This document shows, piece by piece, positions 45,514 to 54,881 of a stretch of 64,000 nt of DNA (its first letter is position 1; each line of letters opens with the position of its first letter). The translations under genes and the position numbers were made by a program. The notes under the pieces are model-generated. The model worked only from the letters and a program-made list of their open reading frames with translations, did no database searches and had not been told where the DNA came from. The DNA is taken from contig DHZH01000005.1 in the NCBI GenBank assembly GCA_002414385.1, forward strand, positions 186,001 through 250,000, written 5' to 3'. The stretch comes from Gammaproteobacteria bacterium UBA5109 (GTDB taxonomy: Bacteria > Pseudomonadota > Gammaproteobacteria > Pseudomonadales > Pseudohongiellaceae).

Positions 45514-45535
45514 AGTATCTTTTGTTAGTGATACT
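45514..45535. promoter_or_regulatory. Candidate LysR operator AGTATC-N10-GATACT
   Basis: A perfect 6-bp inverted repeat with a 10-bp spacer lies in the hydroxylase-LysR divergent intergenic region, 24 bp before the regulator ATG. It fits the partial symmetry of LysR boxes. Confidence 0.5.
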
Positions 45536-45558
45536 ATGAGAAAAAAAGGGAGAACCCC

Positions 45559-46428
45559 ATGTTTGATATGCGCAAGCTCAGGCAATTCATAGCAGTCGCC
45601 GAAGAGCTGCACTTTGGCAAAGCTGCAATTCGTTTGCATATGAGTCAACCTCCCTTATCCCGAAGCATCCAGCAAATAGAAAAGGATCTGCAGGCAGAGC
45701 TGTTTATACGTCACCCTCACGGCGTAGAGCTGACCAACGAAGGAGAAGTTTTTCTTAAGGAAGCGCGCAATATTCTGCTCACTGTCGAGCGCGCTTATGA
45801 GAGAACCGCAAAAGCCAAACGTGGTGAAATTGGCCGTCTGGTCATCGCCTATCAGGGTTCCACCATTTACGACATTCTGCCGCGTATGCTGGTGAAGTTT
45901 AAAAGTAAATTCCCGCAGGCCCAGCTGGATCTGCACAACATGGATAAAAACGAACAGCTGCTGAACCTTAGAAATCACAGTATTCATATCGGCATAATAC
46001 GCCATGTGAACAATGAGCCTGGCATCGTCACACGCACACTGGCAGAAGAAGCAGTTTACATCGCTGTGGCAGATGATCATGCCCTGGCAAAACAAAAATC
46101 CCTGACAATCAAACAACTTGAAGCTGAATCCCTGATAGTTTTCCCACGCACCAATCGGCCCAGCTTTGCCGACCAGGTAATTGCTGAATGTCGCAAGAGC
46201 GGCTTTATTCCCAAGGTAGTACAGGAAACGGAAGATGTAATCAGCGCGCTGGTCCTGGTTAGCGTAAAAACAGGGATCGCTTTCGTGCCTGCATCAGCCT
46301 GCAATATCAAAATTCCCGGCGTCAGTTTTTTACCTCTCAATGACAAGCAGCTAAGCGCAGAACTGTGCTGTATCTATTTAAAAGATCGTCGCGACCCTGT
46401 GCTTTCGGCTTTTTTAAATACACTCTGA
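45559..46428 (+). CDS. LysR-type regulator (CatR/ClcR-like)
   Basis: This 289-aa protein begins MFDMRKLRQFIAVAEELHFGKAAIRLHMSQPPLSRSIQQIE, the winged HTH of the CatM/BenM/ClcR branch. The HFGKAA-RLHMSQPPLS pattern is characteristic. The effector domain starts at LVIAYQGSTIYDILP. AAAGGGAGAA precedes the ATG. It likely senses a muconate and activates the dioxygenase genes downstream and/or the divergent hydroxylase. Confidence 0.87.
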   Translation: MFDMRKLRQFIAVAEELHFGKAAIRLHMSQPPLSRSIQQIEKDLQAELFIRHPHGVELTNEGEVFLKEARNILLTVERAYERTAKAKRGEIGRLVIAYQGSTIYDILPRMLVKFKSKFPQAQLDLHNMDKNEQLLNLRNHSIHIGIIRHVNNEPGIVTRTLAEEAVYIAVADDHALAKQKSLTIKQLEAESLIVFPRTNRPSFADQVIAECRKSGFIPKVVQETEDVISALVLVSVKTGIAFVPASACNIKIPGVSFLPLNDKQLSAELCCIYLKDRRDPVLSAFLNTL

Positions 46429-46437
46429 AAATTCACA

Positions 46438-46453
46438 ATACCTTTTCAGGTAT
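46438..46453. promoter_or_regulatory. Candidate LysR operator ATACCT-TTTC-AGGTAT
   Basis: A perfect 16-bp inverted repeat lies 85 to 105 bp upstream of the dioxygenase start. It shares the ATACCT half-site with the sequence near 45491 in the other promoter region and resembles the ATAC/GTAT sites of catechol-pathway LysR regulators. Confidence 0.5.
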
Positions 46454-46542
46454 CGAGCCAGCGTAAATTCGGTATTGGATTATTCGCTCAAGGGCACTTA
46501 TTGTCCTGATTCTGGCTTAGAGTGAAATACGAGGCTACATTC

Positions 46543-47304
46543 ATGGACAATCAAGAACAGTTGCAACGCAGTAAAGAAATTGTCAGCGACCTGATTGAAG
46601 CAATCAGGGAAGTATTACGCCAACATAATGTTACATATGAGGAATACCGTGCCGGATTTCGACATCTGATAGAACTGGCCGAAGCCCACGAAACACCCCT
46701 GGTACTGGATTGCTTTTTCAACCAGACCATTTGCGATATCGAAATGCAAACCCGGCAGGGCAGTCGTTCCAATGTGGAAGGACCTTATTTTCTTGAAGGG
46801 GCGCCACTGGTCACCGATACCATCAAAGTCAGAGGCAATACCGAGCCTCTGCTGATTCGTTGCCAGGTCAGGGATATACACGGCCAGCCCATTCCCGATG
46901 TCCTGACCGATATCTGGTTTGCCGATTCCAACGGTGACTACAGTGGTTACAGTGAGGATTTTCCAATCGAATATTTTCGCGGCAAGGTACTTACCGATCA
47001 GGACGGAAAATATGCAGTCCTGGGTTCCATTCCGAAAGAATATCCGATGACTTCCAATGAACATGGCCCTACAGGCAGCATAATAGAGTTGCTGGGCGGG
47101 CAGGGTATGCGACCCAAACATATTCACTTCAAATATAACAAGGAAGCTTTCGCGCCATTAACCACCCAGGCCTATTTTAGCGGGAGCGAATATCTGGATG
47201 CCGATCCGGTTGAAGCAGTCTTCGATGACCTGACGCACGAATTGAAGGACGAAAATGGTCTTGCAGTACTTGAGCTGGATGTTGTTCTGGACCCTGCAGA
47301 ATAA
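46543..47304 (+). CDS. Intradiol ring-cleavage dioxygenase
   Basis: I choose the ATG at 46543, preceded by GAGG at 46532-46535, giving about 253 aa. The Fe(III) ligands are readable as Tyr in VEGPYFLEGAP, Tyr in EYFRGKV, and two His in RPKHIHFKY. The N-terminal dimerisation helix domain is present. It opens catechol, chlorocatechol or hydroxyquinol between the hydroxyls. It is first of a three-gene unit with dienelactone hydrolase and cycloisomerase. Confidence 0.87.
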   Translation: MDNQEQLQRSKEIVSDLIEAIREVLRQHNVTYEEYRAGFRHLIELAEAHETPLVLDCFFNQTICDIEMQTRQGSRSNVEGPYFLEGAPLVTDTIKVRGNTEPLLIRCQVRDIHGQPIPDVLTDIWFADSNGDYSGYSEDFPIEYFRGKVLTDQDGKYAVLGSIPKEYPMTSNEHGPTGSIIELLGGQGMRPKHIHFKYNKEAFAPLTTQAYFSGSEYLDADPVEAVFDDLTHELKDENGLAVLELDVVLDPAE

Positions 47305-47316
47305 AGAGAGAATTCA

Positions 47317-48039
47317 ATGTGTCACGATACTGTCCCTGCATCATTACCCAAGCCTGGCCCATACCAGCTGAATGAATCCAATGGAATCAATTACCAGGAT
47401 TTCACTTCAGACAATAATGCTGACGTAAGCGTTGCTCTGCTGACCGATATCTACGGCTGCAATGATTTTTATCAGAGCCTGGCTACATACTTTGCTGCCC
47501 AAGGCTGGCAGTCACATTTGGTTGATTTTTTTAGCGAACTCGGAGAACTGCCCGAAGTAACCCGGGAAGCAGCATTCGCAAGACGCCATAATTTGCACGA
47601 CCGGGAAATTTGTGACGCTCTCGTGGACTATATTAACGAAAAGGGGATAAGTGCCATTGTTGGTTTTTGTCTGGGCGGCAATTTTGTAATGGAACTTGCG
47701 CACAAAAAAGTCCAGGCAAAGCTTGTTGCCTTTTATCCATTTCCGGCAGGGTTACCGAACCAGGATGCTATAGAGCCTGCTTTCACCTACCTGGATCAAC
47801 TTGAACAAGCCGTCAGCGTATTAATGGGCGCCCAGGATGACCGGGTGGGTATTGATAATGTAAAGCGCCTGGCTGAAGCCGCTGAAAATATTCCTGCACT
47901 TAAGCTGAATGTCTACCCGGACAGCAAGCATGGCTTTCTGGAAGATCTGGACAGCACAGATAGCGGTCTGCAAAAAAACGCAGCACATGCTCTGGAAACT
48001 TGCCTGAATGTCATCTCCGGCAAGGCAGGCAGCGCATAA
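47317..48039 (+). CDS. Dienelactone hydrolase family protein
   Basis: This 240-aa alpha/beta-hydrolase has the nucleophile Cys in GFCLGGN (about 124-130), Asp in GAQDDRVG and His in SKHGFLED, the Cys-Asp-His triad of dienelactone hydrolases. It hydrolyses dienelactone to maleylacetate in modified ortho-cleavage. It starts 12 bp after the dioxygenase, and its stop overlaps the ATG of the cycloisomerase (TAATG). Confidence 0.87.
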   Translation: MCHDTVPASLPKPGPYQLNESNGINYQDFTSDNNADVSVALLTDIYGCNDFYQSLATYFAAQGWQSHLVDFFSELGELPEVTREAAFARRHNLHDREICDALVDYINEKGISAIVGFCLGGNFVMELAHKKVQAKLVAFYPFPAGLPNQDAIEPAFTYLDQLEQAVSVLMGAQDDRVGIDNVKRLAEAAENIPALKLNVYPDSKHGFLEDLDSTDSGLQKNAAHALETCLNVISGKAGSA

Positions 48040-49160
48040 TGAACGCAGAAAATATAGAAAAAATTGAGACGCAGATTATCGACCTGCCCCTGAAACGTAT
48101 CCACAAATTTTCTGCCACGACAATCAATACCAAGTCATTCCTTATTGTTCGTATCTACACGAATAACGGCATCATGGGAATTGGCGAAGCCACCACACCC
48201 GGTGGGCCCTGGTGGGCTGGTGAAGCCGTGGAAACGATCAAAGTCATGATTGATACCTATCTCGCCCCGGCATTGATTGGTGAAAATGCCCTGCAAACAA
48301 AAAAACTATTGCTGATCCTCTCAGGCATTGCCGCCGGGAATCCTTTTGCCAAGGCAGCACTGGAAATGGCCCTTCTGGATATTAAAGGCAAGGCACTTGA
48401 TGTTCCTGTTTATGAGTTGTTTGGTGGCTTATTACGGGAGTCAATGCCAGTAAAATGGCCTTTGGCACAAGGTGATCCTGCCGCCGATATTGCCGAAGCA
48501 GAAGTCATGATGTCGGCAAGGCTGGCGCAGGAATTCAAGGTAAAAATGGGATACATGAATCCTGATGACGATGTGAAATATATTACTCAAATACTTGAAG
48601 GGCTCGACGGCAGGGCGCCTCTATGTGGTGACCTGAATGCATCCTGGAATGAAATCAACACACAAAAATATCTGCCGGTTCTGATTGGTGAGGGACTGGA
48701 TATGCTGGAACAACCGGTAGCCGCCTGGAACAAACAGGCCATGGCACGAATTCGTCAGACTTCTACCATTCCCATTCTTGCCGATGAGGCAGTCTGTACG
48801 CCGCAGGATGTTAACGAGATTAACACCTGTGCTGCTGCAGATATGCTCTCATTGAAATTTGCCAAATCAGGCGGGCTGTACGCAACCCAGCACCTGGCCC
48901 AGCTTGCTGATGCTTATGGAATCAGCTGCTTTGCCGGGACTTTTCTTGAAAGTTCAATTGGTACTTCTGCTTTTATGCATCTGGCAGCGACTCAGGGAAA
49001 CATTGATGGTGGCAGCGAGCTGATCGGTCCAATCTGGCTTGCCGATGATATTGTACAGAAACCGGTAACATACAAAGATAATCATGTCTGGGTTAAGCAT
49101 GAAGCAGGACTGGGCGTTTCACTGGATGAGGATAAGATCATCCACTATCAGAGGAAATAA
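48039..49160 (+). CDS. Muconate/chloromuconate cycloisomerase
   Basis: I place the start at 48039 (ATG overlapping the preceding TAA), giving 373 aa. It belongs to the enolase superfamily MLE group: KVKMG carries the KxK lysines, DLNASWN and ILADEAVC carry metal-binding Asp/Glu, and SLKFAKSGG carries the final Lys. It lactonises muconate or chloromuconate. With dioxygenase and dienelactone hydrolase it forms the TfdCDE/ClcABD-type set, but no maleylacetate reductase is in the window. Confidence 0.87.
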   Translation: MNAENIEKIETQIIDLPLKRIHKFSATTINTKSFLIVRIYTNNGIMGIGEATTPGGPWWAGEAVETIKVMIDTYLAPALIGENALQTKKLLLILSGIAAGNPFAKAALEMALLDIKGKALDVPVYELFGGLLRESMPVKWPLAQGDPAADIAEAEVMMSARLAQEFKVKMGYMNPDDDVKYITQILEGLDGRAPLCGDLNASWNEINTQKYLPVLIGEGLDMLEQPVAAWNKQAMARIRQTSTIPILADEAVCTPQDVNEINTCAAADMLSLKFAKSGGLYATQHLAQLADAYGISCFAGTFLESSIGTSAFMHLAATQGNIDGGSELIGPIWLADDIVQKPVTYKDNHVWVKHEAGLGVSLDEDKIIHYQRK

Positions 49161-49229
49161 CGCCAGGCATCCAGTGGCATTGCGAAAACTTCAAGATAGC
49201 GCGAAAACCAACAGCTCTGTTAAAGCCCT

Positions 49230-51431
49230 TTATTCTGCTGCGAAGGTAAACACGTTGCTGCGCTGCAACTCAATCATGTCCACCAGGACGTTGCCACTTT
49301 CACGCAGATAGGGGTCCAGTTCCTCATCTTCATCCTCGGCGACTTCATCCAACCCTGGTGTGTTGATTGCAGTGACGTCTTCAACCTCATCACTGTTATC
49401 CATCTCTTCCACGCTGGCATAGGGCTCTTCACCTTTAGCAGTGCGACGGGCGTTTAAGGTCCTCAGGCGCCAGGCGTCATTTTCTGCACGCTCGGCAAGC
49501 AGGGTTTCGCGGTTCAGACTCAGGGTGTTATCTGCCCGGTTTTCCAGAGCTTTCTGAATCTGGGCATTGATATAGATAAAATCCGGATCGCCCTGCAAGC
49601 GTTGCTCGTGACGGCTGACCAGGGTCGGCAGCAGAGGCTGCAGATCGGCAAAGGGACGATAGAAAGATGTGGTTTCAATCGTATCCCAGGGCAGGGCGCT
49701 GTCCAGTGCTTCTTCACCGATTTCCTCGGAAACATCATAGATGTCAGGGAAATCGACATCAGGCAATACGCCACGGAACTGGGTGCTTTCACCGGAAATA
49801 CGGTAAAACTTGGCGCGGGTGATTTTAAGCTGACCGGAACCCATCGGAATCAGTTCCTGCACTGTGCCTTTACCAAAAGTCTGGCTTCCGAGCACGACTC
49901 CCCGCTGGTAATCCTGAATGGCACCGGCAAAAATTTCTGAGGCAGAAGCACTCAGGCGATTGACCAGCACTGCCAGCGGCCCGTCATAAACCATGCCCGG
50001 ATCGGAATCACCCTGCACAATATTGTTGTTCTCGGCATCCATCACCTGGACAGTCGGACCACGGTCAATAAACAACCCGACCAGGGAATTGGCTTCACTC
50101 AAAGAGCCGCCGCCATTATTGCGTAAATCCACCACAACACCATCGACATTCTGTTCTTTGAGCTCTTCGAGAAGGTTACGCACGTCACGTGTCGTGCTGC
50201 GGTAATTCGGGTCGCGATTCTGGTAAGCCGCAAAATCTATATAGAATGTCGGCAGTTCAATCACGCCGATATTGAAGATTTCACCGTCTCGCTCAACTTC
50301 AATAATTTCGCTCTTGGCGGACTGGTTTTCCAGCTGCACCGTATCACGGGTAATGCTGATGATGCGCTGTTCAAAGTCATTCTCGGCACTGCTGGGAATC
50401 ACGTTTAAACGCACGACCGAGCCTTTTTCGCCGCGAATCAGCTGCACTACATCATCCACACGCCAGCCGATCACGTCGACAAAGTCGCCATCACCCTGGG
50501 CAACTGCAGTAATGCGGTCATTGGGTTGCAGTTCACCGGCCAGGTCGGCAGGGCCACCTGTCACAATTGAAACCACCTCAGTGTATTCATTTTCAGTGGT
50601 CAGCACGGCACCGATACCCTGAAGCTGAAGACTCATGTTCATGTTGAAGTTTTCGGCAGCCTGGGGCAGGTAATACTGGGTATGCGGATCCACCACCATG
50701 GTCATGGTATCCATGTAGGACTGAAACACTTCGCGCTGATCATTCTTCAGTAACTGACTTAACTGCGAACGATAGCGCTCACTCAGGTCAGCGCGGATTT
50801 CTTCCATGCTGGTTTCTTCATCTGCCAGTACCGCATTAAGCACGTTACTTTTAACCCGTTTGCGCCACAGGTCTTCCAGTTCGGCAAGCGAAGTGGGCCA
50901 GGGTTCTTCCGAGCGATCAATAATCAGACTTTCTTCTACAGTGAAATCAAAAGGAGTTTCATCCTCTTCAATGCGGCGCAGGGAATACACCATGCGTTCA
51001 ATCACACGCTGGCGGTAGCGGTTATACATTTCAAACCCGGCATTAACATCGCCGGCGCGCAGCATGTCATCCAGCTCGAAGCGATACTCTTCAAATTCAT
51101 CAATATCAGCCTGGGTGAAATAAATACGGGAAGGGTCCAGGCGTTCAATATAACGGTCCAGCATCAGGCTGGAAAAGTCATCATTTACCTGGACTTCAGA
51201 ATAGTGATTGCGCACCAGTTGGCTCAGGACAGCACGGGTAATCGGCGTATATTCATCAATCGGTGTAATTGCTTCATAAATGGCATCAACATCCAGCGGG
51301 ATATTTGACGCCAGATATTGTGGCGACTGCTGGGCAGACAATGGCAGTACTGCTGCCAGTCCAAGTAACAGGCCCAGTATGGAACCCGAAAGAACCGTTT
51401 TCGGTAAGGAAATCGCTTTCTTGATAATCAT
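49230..51431 (-). CDS. prc: Tail-specific protease Prc/CtpA
   Basis: This 733-aa protein has an N-terminal signal sequence, a TSP N-terminal domain, a PDZ domain (about 255-340), and a S41 protease domain with VVDLRNNGGGSLSEA, RLSASASEIFAGA (Ser) and GSQTFGKGTVQ (Lys). A C-terminal DUF3340-like region follows. It trims periplasmic proteins from the C-terminus, such as PBP3 and lipoprotein targets. The E. coli protein is 682 aa. Confidence 0.92.
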   Translation of the reverse strand: MIIKKAISLPKTVLSGSILGLLLGLAAVLPLSAQQSPQYLASNIPLDVDAIYEAITPIDEYTPITRAVLSQLVRNHYSEVQVNDDFSSLMLDRYIERLDPSRIYFTQADIDEFEEYRFELDDMLRAGDVNAGFEMYNRYRQRVIERMVYSLRRIEEDETPFDFTVEESLIIDRSEEPWPTSLAELEDLWRKRVKSNVLNAVLADEETSMEEIRADLSERYRSQLSQLLKNDQREVFQSYMDTMTMVVDPHTQYYLPQAAENFNMNMSLQLQGIGAVLTTENEYTEVVSIVTGGPADLAGELQPNDRITAVAQGDGDFVDVIGWRVDDVVQLIRGEKGSVVRLNVIPSSAENDFEQRIISITRDTVQLENQSAKSEIIEVERDGEIFNIGVIELPTFYIDFAAYQNRDPNYRSTTRDVRNLLEELKEQNVDGVVVDLRNNGGGSLSEANSLVGLFIDRGPTVQVMDAENNNIVQGDSDPGMVYDGPLAVLVNRLSASASEIFAGAIQDYQRGVVLGSQTFGKGTVQELIPMGSGQLKITRAKFYRISGESTQFRGVLPDVDFPDIYDVSEEIGEEALDSALPWDTIETTSFYRPFADLQPLLPTLVSRHEQRLQGDPDFIYINAQIQKALENRADNTLSLNRETLLAERAENDAWRLRTLNARRTAKGEEPYASVEEMDNSDEVEDVTAINTPGLDEVAEDEDEELDPYLRESGNVLVDMIELQRSNVFTFAAE

Positions 51432-51538
51432 TGTGCTTCCTGAATTATGCAGTTTTCTTGCGCTTTGGACCCAAACTTAACTTATTTATAGGGAAGTTTC
51501 ATCGTTTTTCTAGGGGGAACTTTGTAAGGATTGTGAAC

Positions 51539-52753
51539 TTAATCGGGTTTTATGCGCTTTTTTTTCGCCGAGGCATGCCTGGCGGTTAATTCCACATCAA
51601 TATAACGGTCAGTGATGGCACTGGAACCATGGCCGGCATCATCCCGGACATGCTCGCGTGGGCGGTGTTTCACATCTTCTGAAATGCCGGTATGCCTGAG
51701 CCAGTGAACTGTCGCAGCCGAGAGTTGCGATGCTTCTTCGCTGAATCCATCTTCTTTCATTTTAAGCTGGGCCAGGTCAAAACATTGCTGCACGATACCG
51801 CGAATTTGCCGGGTACTGGTAATGCCGCCACGCCCACGGGCTTTATGTACCAGTGGTGTGGACTCACCGGGGGAGGGCAGCGGAGTCAGATTACGTGACT
51901 CCCGGTAGCGCTTCAGGGCAGCCAGCATATCGTCACTGACCGAGACCTGACGTTCCTTGTTGCCTTTGCCTACCGTGCGAAACCACCAGTTGCCTTCCAG
52001 GTCGCGCTCAAAGTCCCCCATGCTGGGACGCCAGCGCTCGGTTTCCACCAGCTCCGAGATACGCAGATACATCGCAAACAGGGCCTGCAGAATAAACAGG
52101 GTGCGTTCATGCTGATCGGGCTGGCTTGCCGCCAGTTTTTCTGCCGCGTCCAGAACATAGGACCATTGCAGCTCGGATAAGCGCCGGATTGGCTTCTGGC
52201 TCTGGGTTTTGCGCAGGAATTTGCTCTTTTGTCGTATCTGCGCCACCGGATTACGGTCGATGTATTCTTCCTGAATCAGGTAGTTATAAAAACTGCTCAG
52301 GACCGCAAAGATTGACTGGGTGCCGCTTTGCGAGAGGGAATAGGGCACCTCCGGCTTTTGCAGCACATATGGGCGCCAGAAGGGATTGACCTCCCTGGCC
52401 CCCTGTTTTTCCACAAACCGCGATACATTCCGGTCTCCAATCCAGGCTTTGGGGGGCTGATGGGCAAATTCCACATAACTTTCGATATCCTCGCGACGGA
52501 TATCGCGCAGGGATTTTTCCGCTACCAGCCAGCTCCAGTGCAGAAAATGCTCAATTTCACGGCGATAGGTCGAAAAAGTATCCGGTGAACCACGATAGGA
52601 ATACAGAAACTCACTGGCATGCTGATAATCTTCCAGCGCGCCTTCAGGCTCGTTTTCCAGTAAATGCCTGATGGATTTCACCGGATGCCGGTAAGGGTTT
52701 GGCATCTCGGAGAGAGTATCAAAGAAGGGTACAGGGATTTTTCGAATTGACAT
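51539..52753 (-). CDS. Tyrosine recombinase (site-specific integrase)
   Basis: This 404-aa protein has a SAM-like core-binding domain (DTFSTYRREIEHFLHWSW, about 60-80). The catalytic domain has Arg in LRISELVETE, His/Arg in VHWLRHTGISED, His in AGHGSSAITDRY and the nucleophile Tyr in that last motif. All five catalytic positions look present. It is not adjacent to the inovirus genes, and a metallophosphoesterase lies between. It could be a resident chromosomal integrase or the remnant or recombinase of another insertion. Confidence 0.85.
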   Translation of the reverse strand: MSIRKIPVPFFDTLSEMPNPYRHPVKSIRHLLENEPEGALEDYQHASEFLYSYRGSPDTFSTYRREIEHFLHWSWLVAEKSLRDIRREDIESYVEFAHQPPKAWIGDRNVSRFVEKQGAREVNPFWRPYVLQKPEVPYSLSQSGTQSIFAVLSSFYNYLIQEEYIDRNPVAQIRQKSKFLRKTQSQKPIRRLSELQWSYVLDAAEKLAASQPDQHERTLFILQALFAMYLRISELVETERWRPSMGDFERDLEGNWWFRTVGKGNKERQVSVSDDMLAALKRYRESRNLTPLPSPGESTPLVHKARGRGGITSTRQIRGIVQQCFDLAQLKMKEDGFSEEASQLSAATVHWLRHTGISEDVKHRPREHVRDDAGHGSSAITDRYIDVELTARHASAKKKRIKPD

Positions 52754-52834
52754 TAAGTTTAAATCTTAAGGCTTTATTTAATAAAGAATTAATTATCCAT
52801 AACAAGATGTAATCTTATTCCTTGCCATTGTACT

Positions 52835-52846
52835 ATTTCCGGTAAT
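52835..52846. repeat. Third ATTTCCGGTAAT copy
   Basis: This is the first 12 bp of the 20-bp repeat that flanks the inovirus (54436 and 59734). It lies just upstream of the tyrosine recombinase gene. It might be a second recognition half-site, or chance. Confidence 0.35.
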
Positions 52847-52938
52847 TAATGTCCGCATATATATAAATAATTGCCTGTTACTTCAATTAAGGAAAAATTG
52901 GGATAAGATGGAAGCTTACCGCCTGACAGGGAATTCAG

Positions 52939-54312
52939 ATGAACAATAACAAGAAAACACTGACAGCCATCCTGGCGCCTTGCCTGATAATCAACGCCTG
53001 CAGCTCAATACAGACCACCCCTGATTACACTTTCACCCTGGCAGTAATCCCCGACACCCAGAACATGACGGACTTTACCCGCCAGAGAGATCAGGGATTT
53101 GCCCTCGACAGCAGTGAAATTTTTCTCGACCAGATGCGGCATATTGCCTCAAAAGCCGAGTCACAGGGCGGAGAGATAGCTTTTGTCGCTTCGGTTGGCG
53201 ATGTCTGGCAGCACCAGACCACCAATTATGACGAAGATCACTATCGACGCGGCCTGACAGCCATTGAAAACCCCCATCTGGCCGGTAATCTGGATACTCA
53301 TGAAGAGGTATTCAGCTTCGAAATACCAACTGCAGCGGCAGGTTATGAATATATCAGCGAGGCCGGTATCCCGTTTGGCGTTGCGCCTGGCAATCATGAT
53401 TATGACGCAATCTGGGCACTCGCGGCCTTTCCACCAAATCTGGACAAGCCCGAGGATGAACTGGAGCTTAGCACCGAAGATCTTGGCAACCTGCATGTTG
53501 CCGGGCTGGCTAATTTTCGCAGTGTATTCGGCAGCGATTCCGACTTTTTCCGGGATAAAGACTGGTATATCTCTGCCTATAACGGTGGCGATAACAGCGC
53601 CCAGTTGTTTAGCGCAGGCGGTTACACCTTTTTACATATCACCCTGGAAATGCAGGCCGGGCCTCCCATGTTAGCCTGGGCCCAGCAAGTGATTGACGCC
53701 AATCCCGGTTTACCGACCATCGTTACCACTCACGATTACATGAACGCCCAGGGAGAACGCGTACACAGCCCTATTCAGAACCTCGCCATTGCTGATCCGC
53801 AACAAAATGGCAGTTCCCAGGCGCTGTGGGACAATTTTTTAAGCAAAAATGATCAGATATTCATGCTGTTGTGCGGTCATCAGCTCGGTCAGGCACTGCG
53901 TGTGGACGAAAATGATTACGGCAACCTGGTTTACCAGATTCTGGCGGATTACCAGGAAAGGGGGCAGGCGGGCGTTGATGCTGGGCAAGCCCTGCGTGAA
54001 AACGGCCTGACCTGGGGTATTGGCGATGGCTGGTATCGTGAGCTGGACTTCGATTTATCCGGTGATGCAGCCCTGGTTCACGTCAAAACCTATTCAAGCC
54101 ATTACGGGGCATATTCTTCAAATCTGCAGAGCTATCCAGACTGGTATAAAGAGCAGGAGAATCCTGAACTCACTGATGCGCAATTCTACGCTGCAGATGA
54201 ATACACCATCATCATGGGTGACTTCTTCGAACGCTTTGGTGAACCACAGCTTCAAGGGTTTTCCTTTTCCAACCCACGCTTCCAGCCAACCATCGGAATA
54301 GGTCTCGATTAG
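52939..54312 (+). CDS. Metallophosphoesterase lipoprotein
   Basis: This 457-aa calcineurin-like phosphoesterase has a lipoprotein signal peptide with Cys in INACSS (about residue 21). The metal-site motifs are in order: VIPDTQN, VGDVW, PGNHDYD, THDYM and LCGHQLGQ. It hydrolyses phosphate esters at the envelope. It is a single-gene unit between the recombinase and the inovirus. Confidence 0.82.
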   Translation: MNNNKKTLTAILAPCLIINACSSIQTTPDYTFTLAVIPDTQNMTDFTRQRDQGFALDSSEIFLDQMRHIASKAESQGGEIAFVASVGDVWQHQTTNYDEDHYRRGLTAIENPHLAGNLDTHEEVFSFEIPTAAAGYEYISEAGIPFGVAPGNHDYDAIWALAAFPPNLDKPEDELELSTEDLGNLHVAGLANFRSVFGSDSDFFRDKDWYISAYNGGDNSAQLFSAGGYTFLHITLEMQAGPPMLAWAQQVIDANPGLPTIVTTHDYMNAQGERVHSPIQNLAIADPQQNGSSQALWDNFLSKNDQIFMLLCGHQLGQALRVDENDYGNLVYQILADYQERGQAGVDAGQALRENGLTWGIGDGWYRELDFDLSGDAALVHVKTYSSHYGAYSSNLQSYPDWYKEQENPELTDAQFYAADEYTIIMGDFFERFGEPQLQGFSFSNPRFQPTIGIGLD

Positions 54313-54433
54313 ACCGTATTCAATCTAAACTGCCCATTCTTACTCTTAATATTATTTTTAAGAGATGTATGTAACTTATTATTTATTAATAATTTACTGT
54401 AAATACCAGAAAGGAGTTATACTGGCTAATCTC

Positions 54434-54736
54434 TTATTTCCGGTAATCTTTATTATTGGTACGCAATACTTGTTTACTAGCCGATAGCGCATCTTCCCAT
54501 ATCTTAGAATGCCTGCTGTTTTTGTCCTTTATGGTTTCTCTTGCCAGAATTACGAGGGCAGGGTGGACACCCAGCTCTCTGGCAACAATTATGCACTGTT
54601 CGTCCGTGGCGTATCCTCGCTTTTTAGCACGGCTTATTTCCTGTTTTCTAAGCCCCAGATACTCAGCTAGTTCTCCTTCCGTGGAAAAGCCCTTCAATAC
54701 CTTCAGATCGTTTAAATACGTCTCAAAAGCGTTCAT
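54434..54736 (-). CDS. Inovirus HTH repressor-like protein
   Basis: The ATG at 54736 is chosen because it is preceded by GAGAGG on the minus strand; an earlier ATG at 54748 would add four residues. The protein is about 100 aa with a helix-turn-helix in STEGELAEYLGLRKQEISRAKKRG (about residues 18-41). It is the only minus-strand gene of the prophage and reads away from Rep, as in CTX RstR-type repressors. The last codons and stop coincide with the left 20-bp repeat, so the att site lies in its 3' end. Confidence 0.8.
   Translation of the reverse strand: MNAFETYLNDLKVLKGFSTEGELAEYLGLRKQEISRAKKRGYATDEQCIIVARELGVHPALVILARETIKDKNSRHSKIWEDALSASKQVLRTNNKDYRK
54436..54455. repeat. Left flanking repeat of inovirus (candidate attL)
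   Basis: ATTTCCGGTAATCTTTATTA is identical to 59734-59753. It overlaps the 3' end of the repressor gene. Confidence 0.7.
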
Positions 54737-54759
54737 ATGGCCTCTCATTACGCTATTTT

Positions 54760-54770
54760 TGTTGACAACA
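54760..54770. promoter_or_regulatory. Palindromic TGTTG-A-CAACA operator candidate and TTGACA -35
   Basis: The perfect 11-bp palindrome overlaps a TTGACA box (54762-54767) in the divergent repressor-Rep intergenic region. A weak TTATTG/TTTATT follows about 17 bp later. It fits a repressor-controlled phage promoter. Confidence 0.45.
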
Positions 54771-54881
54771 GTATAAACTCTATTTTATTGTACGCGAAAC
54801 TTGTTTACAGGCAGGTTTTTTAATGCGAAGGGCGAAGCCCTGAGCCTAGACTTGTACTACCAACACTTAAGAGACTAAAAA

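Noticed and set aside
52845..52875. dif site near TAATGTCCGCATATATATAAA
   Set aside because: Superficially like dif, but neither XerC nor XerD arms match the gammaproteobacterial consensus.
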